A stretch of 51,347 nt of DNA from an uncultured Bacteroidota bacterium (GCA_913055895.1 CAJXLE010000003.1:1-51347); one strand, 5' to 3'. Shown: positions 43,992 to 51,347, counted from the first letter of the stretch. Notes: generated by a model not told the origin, from the sequence alone. A program made the numbers and translations.

Positions 43992-45035
43992 CTATAAAAG
44001 CTCGATGTTGTTTTTCTCGCATGCCGCCCGCATCTCTTCGGGCCAGATGCCTGCCTGTACTTCCCCGATATGGGCTTTTTGCAGGTACTGCATGCACAGT
44101 CTCGACTGCCCGATGCCTCCACCCATGGTTTGTGGCAGCGATCCTTCCAGGAGCCTGGAGTGGAAATGCAGGTCTTTTCGTTCTTCCACCCCGCAAAGTT
44201 TGAGTTGTTGCTCCAGCGATTCAGGACTAACCCGTATACCCATGGAGGAGATTTCAAAAGCTTTTTTCAGCACCGGGTTCCAGACCAGTATGTCGCCGTT
44301 GAGACCCCTGTAACCGTTGATCGTGGGTGACGACCAGTCGTCATAGTCGGGGGCCCTCAAATCATGCGGCGTACCATCCATCAGGCTGTGGCCGATACCG
44401 ATCAAAAAGACTGCCCCATGTTCGCTGGCTATCAGGTCTTCACGTTGTCCGGGCGACCTGTCGGGGTATTTTTCCTGAAGCTCCTCGCTGTGTACGAAGG
44501 TGATCTTTTTGGGCAACACCGGGCGAATAACGGGTATGCGTTCGGTGATGGCCTGTTCGGTTTCCACCATGGCCTCATAGATTTTCTCCACCGTCTTTTT
44601 CAGCGTGTCCAGGTGGCGCTCGGAGCTGTCCAACACTTTCTCCCAGTCCCACTGGTCGACATACACCGAATGCAGGTTGTCGAGCTCCTCGTCGGGACGC
44701 AGGGCATTCATGTCGGTGTATATGCCCCCGACCTTTTCTCTGTCCAGCGTGGCCAGTTTCATGCGTTTCCACTTGGCCAGGCTCTGTACCACTTCTACCC
44801 GGCTTTTGTTGAGCGATCCAACCGGGAAACTGACCGGTTGTTCCACACCGTTTAAATCATCGTTGATGCCCGTTCCCGACAGCACCAGCATGGGTGCGGT
44901 GACACGCTGCAGGTCCAGTTTTTTGGCCAGGACCTTTTGAAATTCATCCTTGATGAACTTGATGGCCGACTCGGTGGCCTCCCGGGTGAGCATGTTCCGG
45001 TAATCGTGAGGAATGATGAGATTTTTCATGGTCAT
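43992..45035 (-). CDS. asnA: Aspartate-ammonia ligase (asparagine synthetase A)
   Basis: 347 residues (345 from the second ATG at 45029). Makes asparagine from aspartate, ammonia and ATP in the cytoplasm; class II tRNA-synthetase-like fold. Near-identical family blocks: VQSLAKWKRMKLA, ALRPDEELDNLHSVYVDQWD, HDLRAPDYDDWSSPT, GLNGDILVWNPVLKKAFEIS, SMGIRVSPESLEQQL, LPQTMGGGIGQSRLCM. It is preceded on the same strand by two Asn-rich leader ORFs with terminators. A five-codon ORF (MKNQ, 45046-45032) overlaps its first ATG, possibly by chance. Confidence 0.97.
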   Translation of the reverse strand: MTMKNLIIPHDYRNMLTREATESAIKFIKDEFQKVLAKKLDLQRVTAPMLVLSGTGINDDLNGVEQPVSFPVGSLNKSRVEVVQSLAKWKRMKLATLDREKVGGIYTDMNALRPDEELDNLHSVYVDQWDWEKVLDSSERHLDTLKKTVEKIYEAMVETEQAITERIPVIRPVLPKKITFVHSEELQEKYPDRSPGQREDLIASEHGAVFLIGIGHSLMDGTPHDLRAPDYDDWSSPTINGYRGLNGDILVWNPVLKKAFEISSMGIRVSPESLEQQLKLCGVEERKDLHFHSRLLEGSLPQTMGGGIGQSRLCMQYLQKAHIGEVQAGIWPEEMRAACEKNNIELL

Positions 45036-45066
45036 TGATTTTTCATATTCAACTTACAATTTGCTT

Positions 45067-45107
45067 TAAAAAGAAAGGCCTTCTTCGGAAGTTACCGGAG
45101 AAGGCCT
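45067..45107 (-). terminator. Leader terminator 2 of asnA (attenuator)
   Basis: On the minus strand AGGCCTTCTCCGG (45107-45095) pairs with CCGAAGAAGGCCT (45088-45076) with one mismatch over a 6-nt loop, then TTTCTTTTT. It stands 41 nt before the asnA start and overlaps the end of leader ORF 2. A G-C equivalent of its left arm lies at 45142-45133 (CCGGGGAAGG) and can pair with CCTTCTCCGG, using one G-U pair, as an antiterminator. Confidence 0.8.
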
Positions 45108-45196
45108 GGCGGATTATAGCAACAAAAGACAACCTTCCCCGGTGGCGGGCGGTTGTTATTATTGTTGTTGTTATTGTTTTGAAGCCTGTATTCCAT
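45092..45196 (-). CDS. Asn-rich leader peptide 2 of asnA
   Basis: 34 codons from the ATG at 45196: MEYRLQ, then nine consecutive Asn codons (codons 7-15; AAC and AAT mixed), RPPPGKVVFCCYNPPGLLR, stop TAA at 45094-45092. It lies between leader terminator 1 and leader terminator 2. A run of codons for the product amino acid of the next enzyme is the classic sign of a ribosome-stalling leader. Codons 18-21 carry the antiterminator segment. The stop codon lies in the loop of terminator 2, which is unusual. No clear Shine-Dalgarno site. Confidence 0.78.
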   Translation of the reverse strand: MEYRLQNNNNNNNNNRPPPGKVVFCCYNPPGLLR

Positions 45197-45217
45197 GATC
45201 ACAGCGGTTTTAAGCGC

Positions 45218-45251
45218 AAAAAAAAAGCCTTCCCTGATGGCAGGAAGGCTT
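45218..45251 (-). terminator. Leader terminator 1 of asnA (attenuator)
   Basis: Minus strand AAGCCTTCCTG (45251-45241), loop CCAT, CAGGGAAGGCTT (45236-45225), then a run of nine T (45226-45218): an intrinsic terminator with one bulged or wobble position. Its left arm AGCCTTCCTG is exactly complementary to CAGGAAGGCT at 45297-45288 inside leader ORF 1, so an alternative antiterminator helix of ten perfect pairs can form. Confidence 0.85.
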
Positions 45252-45273
45252 CGAATGCTTTTTGTGGTTATGG

Positions 45274-45363
45274 TTACAGCTCATCACAGCCTTCCTGCTC
45301 GTAGACGCGATTGTCGTTACGATTCAAATTGGAAGGGTTGTGATTGCTGACCAGGTACATCAT
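45274..45363 (-). CDS. Asn-rich leader peptide 1 of asnA
   Basis: 29 codons from the ATG at 45363 (a second ATG follows at 45360): MMYLVSNHNPSNLNRNDNRV, then YEQEGCDEL, stop TAA at 45276-45274. Six Asn codons fall in codons 7-18. Codons 23-26 contain CAGGAAGGCT, which pairs with the left arm of terminator 1; codons 10-11 (CCTTCC) can pair with GGAAGG of that same segment. This gives the four-segment arrangement of a classic amino-acid attenuator. The stop codon is 22 nt before the terminator stem. A possible -7 box TAATTTG lies on the minus strand at 45409-45403. Confidence 0.75.
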   Translation of the reverse strand: MMYLVSNHNPSNLNRNDNRVYEQEGCDEL

Positions 45364-45450
45364 AGTCCGTAGAGTTCGGGTAACAATTATGCAGACAAGA
45401 AACAAATTATTTCATTACCATGCAAACCGTTGGTGGAAAAATTCAGGAAT

Positions 45451-45852
45451 TTAATCACTTCTCAGGTTCCTTTCGATGATGTCGTAAGGGATCTTGGTGT
45501 CGGAGTAAACCTGCCATTGGGCGATTTTTTCATTCTTCACCACGGCCTTCCAGGCGCAGGGCAGCTTCCAGGAATTGACCGTCTCTGAATTTTTTTGACT
45601 GCGGTAGGTTCCCGTGGCCCATCCAAAAAGACCTATCAGTTCTTCGTCTTCAATGATCTCGGTCACCTCAATGGTGTAATCGGGAAAGAAGTCGAAATAT
45701 CCCTTCCAGGCTTCCTTCATTTTGCTTTTTCCCACCACCTTTTTCCCGTGCGAATTGATAAAGGTGTGGTCGTCGGTTATCAAAGTCCCAATCTTTTTAA
45801 CCTGGTGGGCATTGATGGCCTTGACGAAATTCATGACTGTTTTAACGCTCAT
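45451..45852 (-). CDS. SnoaL/NTF2-like fold protein
   Basis: 133 residues of the cone-shaped NTF2-like alpha+beta fold (NFVKAINAHQVKKIGTLITD, MKEAWKGYFDFFPDYTIEVT, WKAVVKNEKIAQWQVYSDTK). No signal peptide. Members are small enzymes or ligand-binding proteins; no specific function can be assigned. It lies upstream of the asnA leader on the same strand. Confidence 0.8.
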   Translation of the reverse strand: MSVKTVMNFVKAINAHQVKKIGTLITDDHTFINSHGKKVVGKSKMKEAWKGYFDFFPDYTIEVTEIIEDEELIGLFGWATGTYRSQKNSETVNSWKLPCAWKAVVKNEKIAQWQVYSDTKIPYDIIERNLRSD

Positions 45853-45864
45853 AACCCTTGTTTT

Positions 45865-46131
45865 TCAATATCCAAAATTCTTTTTGATGCGAAGGCGGAA
45901 GCCGATGGTGCCGGGCTCATGTTTCATGGCCGGCACGACATGAAAGTTCAAAAAGCAACGGTCGGGCTTGTTTAGTTCGCTGTGGGCGACCATCACAGAT
46001 CCGTCCGCCGTGGCATCCTTCCCGACCACAATGGCACAACAGCCCCTTGCCTGTTTTTGTGCTAGAAACAGCAGACCTGTAAGTATCCTAATGAATAAGA
46101 GATAAGTGGGTTTTAAACCTGGATTGAGCAT
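45865..46131 (-). pseudogene. N-terminal remnant of a C69-family dipeptidase
   Basis: 88 residues: a signal-like start (YLLFIRILTGLLFLAQ) and then GCCAIVVGKDATADGSVMVA, the conserved start of C69 (PepD-type) N-terminal-nucleophile peptidases, whose Cys becomes the mature N-terminus, and further VVPAMKHEPGT. Normal members have about 500 residues; here the frame stops and the SnoaL-like gene begins 12 bp later, so at least 80% of the gene is missing. Confidence 0.6.
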
Positions 46132-46412
46132 GTGCTTGTGCTGTTGATTTTAAAAGTAAGACCTTTCTCTTTCGCCGCTCCAAATTTATAAATTTAGGGA
46201 AAAGCCAGAGAAAAGCAAAAATCTTTAGTGCTTTATTCTTCCCGGGGTGTTTTGTTGGAGTCCTTGTTTATCAGGATCTTATGATGGTATAATGTTTTTT
46301 GCCCTGTGGATTTTGCTGAGGAATTGTCATTATTTATTGATAGGATCATTTTTTAATTGATTGGGTGGGCGAAGGACCATCCCGGCAAGCAGGTAAAATC
46401 AACTGTTTGGCA

Positions 46413-46506
46413 GTTTTATACGATTATTTTTTATTTATTATTTGGCCGTATGGAACCTGCATGAATAATCGTGTCCTTGAGCGTAGGTTACTGGATGCAG
46501 GTTTCA
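46413..46506 (+). repeat. Tandem direct repeat, copy 1
   Basis: 94 bp, matching copy 2 at most positions, with a 31-bp identical block that begins ATTTGGCCGTATGG. Inside, AACCTGCAT and ATGCAGGTT form a perfect 9-bp inverted repeat. A 33-bp spacer separates the copies. Confidence 0.8.
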
Positions 46507-46539
46507 CAAGTTTATTTTTTTTGTTACTTTGTCACGGAC

Positions 46540-46635
46540 GTTTCATACGGTTATCATTTATTTAATAATTTGGCCGTATGGAACCTGCATGAATAATCAT
46601 GTCCTTGTTGTGTAGGTTGCTGGATACAGGTTTCA
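46540..46635 (+). repeat. Tandem direct repeat, copy 2
   Basis: 96 bp, ending 31 bp before the GH38 start codon. It also has CATACGG and CCGTATG as a perfect inverted repeat, while the AACCTGCAT arm faces ATACAGGTT with one mismatch. Confidence 0.8.
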
Positions 46636-46666
46636 TTTGACCAAAGATATTTAAAATAATAATCAC

Positions 46667-49600
46667 ATGAAATATTTGACTATTGCCGCATGTGCAGCCT
46701 TGATGCTTGCTGCTTCAACACTGTCGGGCCAGCCCGAGCGCGATTACGACCTGACACAAGACAAGGTGCTTTACCTGGTGGGCTATGCGCACCTGGATAC
46801 CGAGTGGCGATGGGACTATCCCACCACCATCAATGAGTACCTGAAGAATACCCTGGATGAGAATTTTGAGCTCTTTGAGAAGTATCCGGAGTACGTGTTC
46901 AATTTTACCGGCTCGCGCCGCTATCGAATGATGCGAGAATATTATCCCGAACGCTATGACAAACTCAAGGACTACATCGACAAAGGGCGCTGGCTTGTTT
47001 CCGGCTCATCAGTGGACGAGGGGGACGTGAATGCACCTTCACCGGAGACTGTCATCCGCCAGGTGCTCTATGGCAACCAGTATTTTCGTGAGGAGTTTGG
47101 TAAGGAAAGCGTGGATTACATGTTGCCCGACTGTTTTGGTTTCCAGGCGCACCTTCCTTCGGTATGGGCCCATGCCGGCATCAAGGGTTTCTCCACCCAG
47201 AAGCTGAAATGGGGCTCGGCCGCAGGTGTGCCTTTCAATGTTGGTTTGTGGGAAGGTCCCGACGGGGAGTCGGTGATCATGGTCAACAGCATACGCGACT
47301 ATGGCGGGGGGGGGGGGCCCCGGGTTGACACCTCTGAATTTTTCAGCCATTACCTGGAGAAGGTGGGGGATAAGTACGGTTTTTACGGGGGATACACCTA
47401 TTATGGCGTCGGAGATATCGGGGGTTCACCCCGCGAGGAAGATGTACGTCACATGGTCAACTCCCTGGACCATCCCGACAGCAAGGTAAAGGTTATACCT
47501 GCGGCCAGCGACAGGTTGTATAAGGATATCACACCTGCCCTGCGCGACAGCCTGCCCGTGTACCGGGGCGACTTTCTGCTCACCGAGCACTCGGCGGCCT
47601 CCATCACCTCACAGGCCTATCTCAAGAGATGGAACAGGAAAAACGAAAAGCTGGCCCAGTCGGCCGAGCTGTCGGCCGTGATGGCCGACTGGCTGGGTGG
47701 CGCCGACTATCCCTTTGATAAACTTTACGATTCATGGGAGCTGGTCCTGGGCAGCCAGATGCACGACATCATACCGGGCACCAGCATTCCCTCGGCCAAC
47801 CATTATGCCTGGAACGATGAGGTGATTGCCATGAACGGCTTTGCTGCCGTGGAGAAATATTCCACCGGCGCCGTTTCCCGGGCACTCAACACCCAGGTGG
47901 AAGGCGAACCGGTGGTGGTCTACAATCCCGTATCGCGCAAGAGACAGGATGTGGTGGAGGCTACCCTGCCGGAAACTCGATACGATCAGGTGGCCGTTTA
48001 TGGTCCCGATGGCCGGAAAGTGCCCTCCCAGGTGGTGGATGCCAAGGATGGCCAGACGCGGGTGCTTTTCCTGGCCGAGGTGCCCTCCGCCGGTTATGCC
48101 GTTTATGATGTGCGTGGCGGGGAAGAGCCTGCCGGGGGCGACCGGCTGGAGGTGACCCGCAGCACACTGGAAAATGGCCGCTACAAGGTGGCGCTCAATG
48201 ACAACGGCGATGTTGCTTCGGTCTATGACAAGAAGCTGGAACGCGAGCTGTTGAAATCACCTGCCAGGCTTGCCCTGCTGAAAGCCAACCCCCGCATGTG
48301 GCCCGCCTGGAACATGTCGTGGCGCGAACGCATCCGTGGGCCCTACGCATATGTCAGCGACACACCCCAAATACGTATCAAGGAGGACGGTCCCGTACGT
48401 GTCTCCCTGGAGGTCACCCGCCAGAGCCACGGCTCCACCTTCCGGCAGACCATCAGCCTGGCCGCCGGTGATGCCGGAAAAAGGCTGATGTTCGACAACA
48501 AGGTGGAGTGGAAGACCAAAGGAACAACCCTGAAGGCGGTCTTTCCCCTGAGCCCTTACAATTTCAATGCCCGCTACAACCTGGGACTGGGCACCATCCA
48601 ACGGCCCAACAACCACTCACGCAAGTACGAGGTGCCCTCGCGCGAGTGGATCGACCTGACCGACACCAGCGGTACCTATGGTGTTTCGGTACTCGACGAC
48701 TGTAAGCACGGCTCCGACAAGCCCGACGGGCATACCCTGCGACTGACCCTCCTGCATACGCCCATAGCCAATACCTACCACGACCAGGCCACCCAGGATT
48801 TTGGCACCCACCGCTTCACCTATGCCCTCTATGGACACCAGGGCGACTGGAATGAAGGCAGGACCGAATGGCAGGGACTCTACGTCAACCAGCCCCTCCA
48901 GGCCTATCATGTAGACAAGCACCCGGGTCAGATGGGACAGACCTTTTCTTTTGCCAGCCTGAACACCGATGATATAGCCATACGGGCCATCAAGAAAGCC
49001 GAAGACGACCAGTCTTATATTCTCCGTCTGCAGGAACTTTCCGGAGATCAAACCAGTGGTGTGGTGGTTGACCTGGGACCCGACATCCGCTCAGCTGTCG
49101 AGGTTGACGGCCAGGAGCGCCGGGTTGGGGATGTGGCGACCCGCCAGGGCAACCTGCACCTGGATTTCGGAGGTTACGACATCCGCAGCATCTCGGTCAG
49201 ACTTGAAGAACCCGCCGAAGAAGTGGAAGGACCGCGACAGCAGCCGGTGGAGCTGCCCTTTAACATCGATGTGGTATCGGCCGACGACAACCGCGATGAT
49301 GGTGCCATCGACGATTCGGGCCGCACTTACCCGGCCAACATGCTCGATGGGCACATCCGCAACGACGCCCTGGTTTATCAAATGGGAAGTCGTGAAGATG
49401 GCGAAATGAACGCCCTGCAATGCCGGGGGCAGGAGATCACCCTCCCCGAAGGCGACTACAGCAAGGTGTACCTGCTGGCGGCTGCCAGGGAGAGCACCAA
49501 CGCTTCCTTCTCCTGTGGGGGCAATACGGAGGAGTTTTCCATCCAGCCCTGGACCGGCTTTGTGGGTCAGTGGGACAAGCGGGTGTTTGCCTCGAAGGAT

Positions 49601-50482
49601 CAGCGACACGTTAAAAGGGTCAGACCCGGCTTCATCAAGCGCGACGAGATAGCCTGGTTTGCCTCCCACCACCACCGGCCCGACAAGAACGTGGCATACC
49701 AGTACTCCTACATGTTCCAGTATGAGATGGACCTGCCGGAAGGAGCACAGACCCTCACCCTGCCTGAGAACAGTGATGTGATGGTTTTTGCCGTGACCGT
49801 GGCCGATAATCCCAGCGACCGGGCCAGGCCCATGACACCGCTGTACGACGAGCTGTCCGGGCGCGAAGGTTTCGACCTGCCGGAAACATCCTATTACGGC
49901 AAGGGGATGGAGCCCTATGCCCGGATAGAGAAGACGCAAAAGAGCGACCCGGAGAAGATCTTCTCCCAGATATCTGAAGAGGATTATGCCAACCTCTCTT
50001 CATTGAACGGGGTGAACATGACCTATTACCCCGAGGGGGAAGCCTACACCAAGGCATCGGTCAGGGGTGAGAAGATCCTCCTGCAGGACAATTTCGACGG
50101 GTCGGGCATGAGCCTGGGGCAGTTTGATGAGATCATGTGGTACGACAACGGCGAGGGGAGGTACGTGATGGACCTGCAGCAGCCTGTTGCGCTCGACAGC
50201 ATACGCACCTATTCGCCTGTCTTTTCCCATTATGGCATACCTGTGTACACTGTCTGGGGCACCAACCAGGCAGATCCCTCCGTCAGTGGCAACCCTGCCG
50301 ATAAGGGATGGACCTACCTGGGTGCCAACCGTACAGGCGAGGTCTGGGGCAAAGCCTGGAACCGCACCACCCTCAGGATGCCTTCCGACAGCAAACCCTT
50401 CCGCCACATCATGTGGGTGGCCGACAAAAACTGGCATGGCACCCACTATTTCTTCGAGGTGGATGTGTTTGAAAAACCTTAA
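46667..50482 (+). CDS. GH38 family alpha-mannosidase with C-terminal extension
   Basis: 1271 residues, signal peptide 1-21. Releases alpha-linked mannose, probably in the periplasm. Zinc ligands begin at H42-L-D44 in GYAHLDTEWRWD, the nucleophile is D155 in MLPDCFGFQAHLPSVW, and MHDIIPGTS near 365 completes the site. The GH38 part with its beta-sandwich ends near residue 850; the last ~420 residues are extra, with two beta-rich regions that may be carbohydrate-binding (one ends HIMWVADKNWHGTHYFFEVD). A run of 12 G (47306-47317) lies in codons 214-217. Convergent with the SGNH hydrolase. Confidence 0.92.
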   Translation: MKYLTIAACAALMLAASTLSGQPERDYDLTQDKVLYLVGYAHLDTEWRWDYPTTINEYLKNTLDENFELFEKYPEYVFNFTGSRRYRMMREYYPERYDKLKDYIDKGRWLVSGSSVDEGDVNAPSPETVIRQVLYGNQYFREEFGKESVDYMLPDCFGFQAHLPSVWAHAGIKGFSTQKLKWGSAAGVPFNVGLWEGPDGESVIMVNSIRDYGGGGGPRVDTSEFFSHYLEKVGDKYGFYGGYTYYGVGDIGGSPREEDVRHMVNSLDHPDSKVKVIPAASDRLYKDITPALRDSLPVYRGDFLLTEHSAASITSQAYLKRWNRKNEKLAQSAELSAVMADWLGGADYPFDKLYDSWELVLGSQMHDIIPGTSIPSANHYAWNDEVIAMNGFAAVEKYSTGAVSRALNTQVEGEPVVVYNPVSRKRQDVVEATLPETRYDQVAVYGPDGRKVPSQVVDAKDGQTRVLFLAEVPSAGYAVYDVRGGEEPAGGDRLEVTRSTLENGRYKVALNDNGDVASVYDKKLERELLKSPARLALLKANPRMWPAWNMSWRERIRGPYAYVSDTPQIRIKEDGPVRVSLEVTRQSHGSTFRQTISLAAGDAGKRLMFDNKVEWKTKGTTLKAVFPLSPYNFNARYNLGLGTIQRPNNHSRKYEVPSREWIDLTDTSGTYGVSVLDDCKHGSDKPDGHTLRLTLLHTPIANTYHDQATQDFGTHRFTYALYGHQGDWNEGRTEWQGLYVNQPLQAYHVDKHPGQMGQTFSFASLNTDDIAIRAIKKAEDDQSYILRLQELSGDQTSGVVVDLGPDIRSAVEVDGQERRVGDVATRQGNLHLDFGGYDIRSISVRLEEPAEEVEGPRQQPVELPFNIDVVSADDNRDDGAIDDSGRTYPANMLDGHIRNDALVYQMGSREDGEMNALQCRGQEITLPEGDYSKVYLLAAARESTNASFSCGGNTEEFSIQPWTGFVGQWDKRVFASKDQRHVKRVRPGFIKRDEIAWFASHHHRPDKNVAYQYSYMFQYEMDLPEGAQTLTLPENSDVMVFAVTVADNPSDRARPMTPLYDELSGREGFDLPETSYYGKGMEPYARIEKTQKSDPEKIFSQISEEDYANLSSLNGVNMTYYPEGEAYTKASVRGEKILLQDNFDGSGMSLGQFDEIMWYDNGEGRYVMDLQQPVALDSIRTYSPVFSHYGIPVYTVWGTNQADPSVSGNPADKGWTYLGANRTGEVWGKAWNRTTLRMPSDSKPFRHIMWVADKNWHGTHYFFEVDVFEKP

Positions 50483-50528
50483 ATGGGTGCTGTTGGTGTA
50501 GCCGTGGTAAAGGGTTGTCCGGATTGAT

Positions 50529-50566
50529 GCCCCATTGTTGGCAGGATAGATGCCATAAGATGGGGC
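50529..50566. terminator. Candidate bidirectional terminator hairpin
   Basis: GCCCCAT (50529-50535) pairs with ATGGGGC (50560-50566), and inside it TGGCA pairs with TGCCA. Located between the convergent GH38 and SGNH hydrolase genes. Confidence 0.45.
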
Positions 50567-50603
50567 CTGTGTTTTGGCTGCCCTGGCTGCTGTGTAAAAC
50601 AGT

Positions 50604-51347
50604 TTATTCCACCACTTTTTGTATGACGGGCAAGAGGGTTTTTGCGTAACGCATGAATCCCAGGTCGGTGTAATGAACCCCGTCGACTGTGCCTTCATAG
50701 TCATCACCCAGCAGCTTTTTTCCATGGATAAAATGGAGGTTGGTGTGGCCCCTTTGCTGAAGGATTTCAAAGGCTTTTTTTAGCTCCTTGTTTTTGGAGC
50801 GGTAGTTTTGTTGATGGTCGGAGGCCAGCCACCGGTTTTGATGGCCTGCATTGCCCACCAGGATCACAGGCAGAAGGGGCTTTTTGTTTTTAATGTATGA
50901 AACAAAACGCAGGGTGCGCTCCCGGATCTGTTCCACCCGAAGGTTGGGCGTACAGTCCAGCACCAGGCAGGAGAGTCTTGTTTGTGCCAGGAATCGTGCC
51001 AGGGGCATGTCGAGGGTGCCATTGCCGGAAAACCCCAGGTTGATGATGTGCTGGTCCAGTCTTCTTCCGATAAGGTTGGTGGGAACCATCCCCGGCCGGG
51101 AAGCTGAACAGCCCTGTGTGATTGACGTTCCGTAGAAAACGATGGGGGAGCCTGCTGTGCTTTTTGCCGGTTTCCATTCGGCATGGGCGTTGATGCCGAT
51201 CCGCAGGGAGTCGATGCCATCATAGGCCGGCAGGTAAACAAGGTATTCCCTTGTCTGGGTGGTCATACCTGAGAGCAGGGTTCCCCGCCATTTTGCTGAA
51301 TCAGGCTTGGTTGCAGCTGCCCACCGCCACGGCTCATTGCTGTTATT
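50604..51347 (-). CDS. SGNH/GDSL-family hydrolase (cut by right edge)
   Basis: 247 codons are in the window and the frame is open to the right edge; the ATG at 51266 is internal, since the preceding residues (WRGTLLSG before MTTQTREYLVYLPAYDGIDS) continue the N-terminal beta-domain typical of these enzymes. The hydrolase domain starts IVFYGTSITQGCSASRPGM with the catalytic Ser of block I, then GNGTLDMPLARFLAQ, ILVGNAGHQN, and DGVHYTDLGFMRYA with the Asp-His pair. Likely a carbohydrate esterase or lipase-like enzyme of the envelope; the substrate is unknown. Confidence 0.88.
   Translation of the reverse strand, partial: NNSNEPWRWAAATKPDSAKWRGTLLSGMTTQTREYLVYLPAYDGIDSLRIGINAHAEWKPAKSTAGSPIVFYGTSITQGCSASRPGMVPTNLIGRRLDQHIINLGFSGNGTLDMPLARFLAQTRLSCLVLDCTPNLRVEQIRERTLRFVSYIKNKKPLLPVILVGNAGHQNRWLASDHQQNYRSKNKELKKAFEILQQRGHTNLHFIHGKKLLGDDYEGTVDGVHYTDLGFMRYAKTLLPVIQKVVE

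Larger units (their letters stand above)
46132..46666. other. Intergenic region (535 bp) with tandem repeat
   Basis: AT-rich region upstream of the GH38 gene. It contains the two ~95-bp repeat copies. The short open frame 46365-46565 crosses the repeats and has no protein character. Confidence 0.6.

Noticed and set aside
45129..45180. Leader 2 read in the next frame as a Thr/Ile-rich peptide (thr-operon-like)
   Set aside because: That frame has a stop immediately upstream and no start codon, while the Asn frame has an ATG, and the downstream gene makes asparagine.
46413..46635. Two repeats with a 33-bp spacer, considered as a CRISPR fragment
   Set aside because: The repeat units are ~95 bp, differ from each other, number only two, and no cas gene is present.

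Overview
The window reads as chromosomal DNA from a Bacteroidota bacterium, probably an anaerobic member of the Bacteroidales/Marinilabiliales type. The signs are a SusC/SusD pair, many short lipoproteins, a fused CcsB-CcsA cytochrome c assembly protein, a TonB-plug/MG2 hybrid protein, a LytTR regulator, weak Shine-Dalgarno sites, and several good matches to the Bacteroidota promoter (TTG, 19-21 bp, TAnnTTTG). No rRNA, tRNA, CRISPR array, phage or insertion sequence was seen.

Layout. 1-3.3 kb: an Orn/Lys/Arg decarboxylase cut by the left edge, divergent from a secreted serine beta-lactamase-like protein. 3.35-8.4 kb (minus): greA, HIT protein, DUF1684 lipoprotein, and an M1 metallopeptidase with a barrel-like C-terminus, as one operon. 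8.4-16.5 kb: small lipoproteins, a Rieske-like lipoprotein without the usual histidines, ribF, two tandem TlpA-like thioredoxin lipoproteins (the second has SKPS instead of CxxC), lpxH, a diacylglycerol/undecaprenol kinase, a GT4 glycosyltransferase and a DUF4359-like protein. 16.7-24.6 kb: a molybdenum/tungsten block: permease and ATPase of a molybdate/tungstate ABC importer, a MobB-like P-loop protein, moeA, a short moaA, moaC, a MOSC-MogA fusion, and convergently fdhD and mobA. It is preceded by an 18-bp near-perfect inverted repeat. No binding protein (ModA/WtpA) and no MoaD/MoaE are present. 24.8-34.6 kb: a hypothetical protein, the MG2/plug protein, a SusD-like/SusC pair, and an orphan LytTR response regulator. 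34.7-40.2 kb: TPR lipoprotein, ccsBA with a structured leader, ROK glucokinase. 40.2-43.6 kb (minus): Gfo/Idh/MocA oxidoreductase, DUF1080 lipoprotein and TIM-barrel isomerase, which look like a 3-keto-glycoside pathway. 44-45.4 kb: asnA with its leader. 45.4-51.3 kb: SnoaL-like protein, a remnant of a C69 dipeptidase, a GH38 alpha-mannosidase behind a tandem 95-bp repeat, and an SGNH hydrolase cut by the right edge.

The most striking observation is upstream of asnA (aspartate-ammonia ligase). Two small ORFs lie in series on the minus strand. One is 29 codons long with six Asn codons, and the other is 34 codons long with nine consecutive Asn codons. Each is followed by an intrinsic terminator, and each contains a segment complementary to the left arm of that terminator. 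This has the architecture of tandem ribosome-mediated transcription attenuators that sense asparagine, the product of the downstream enzyme.
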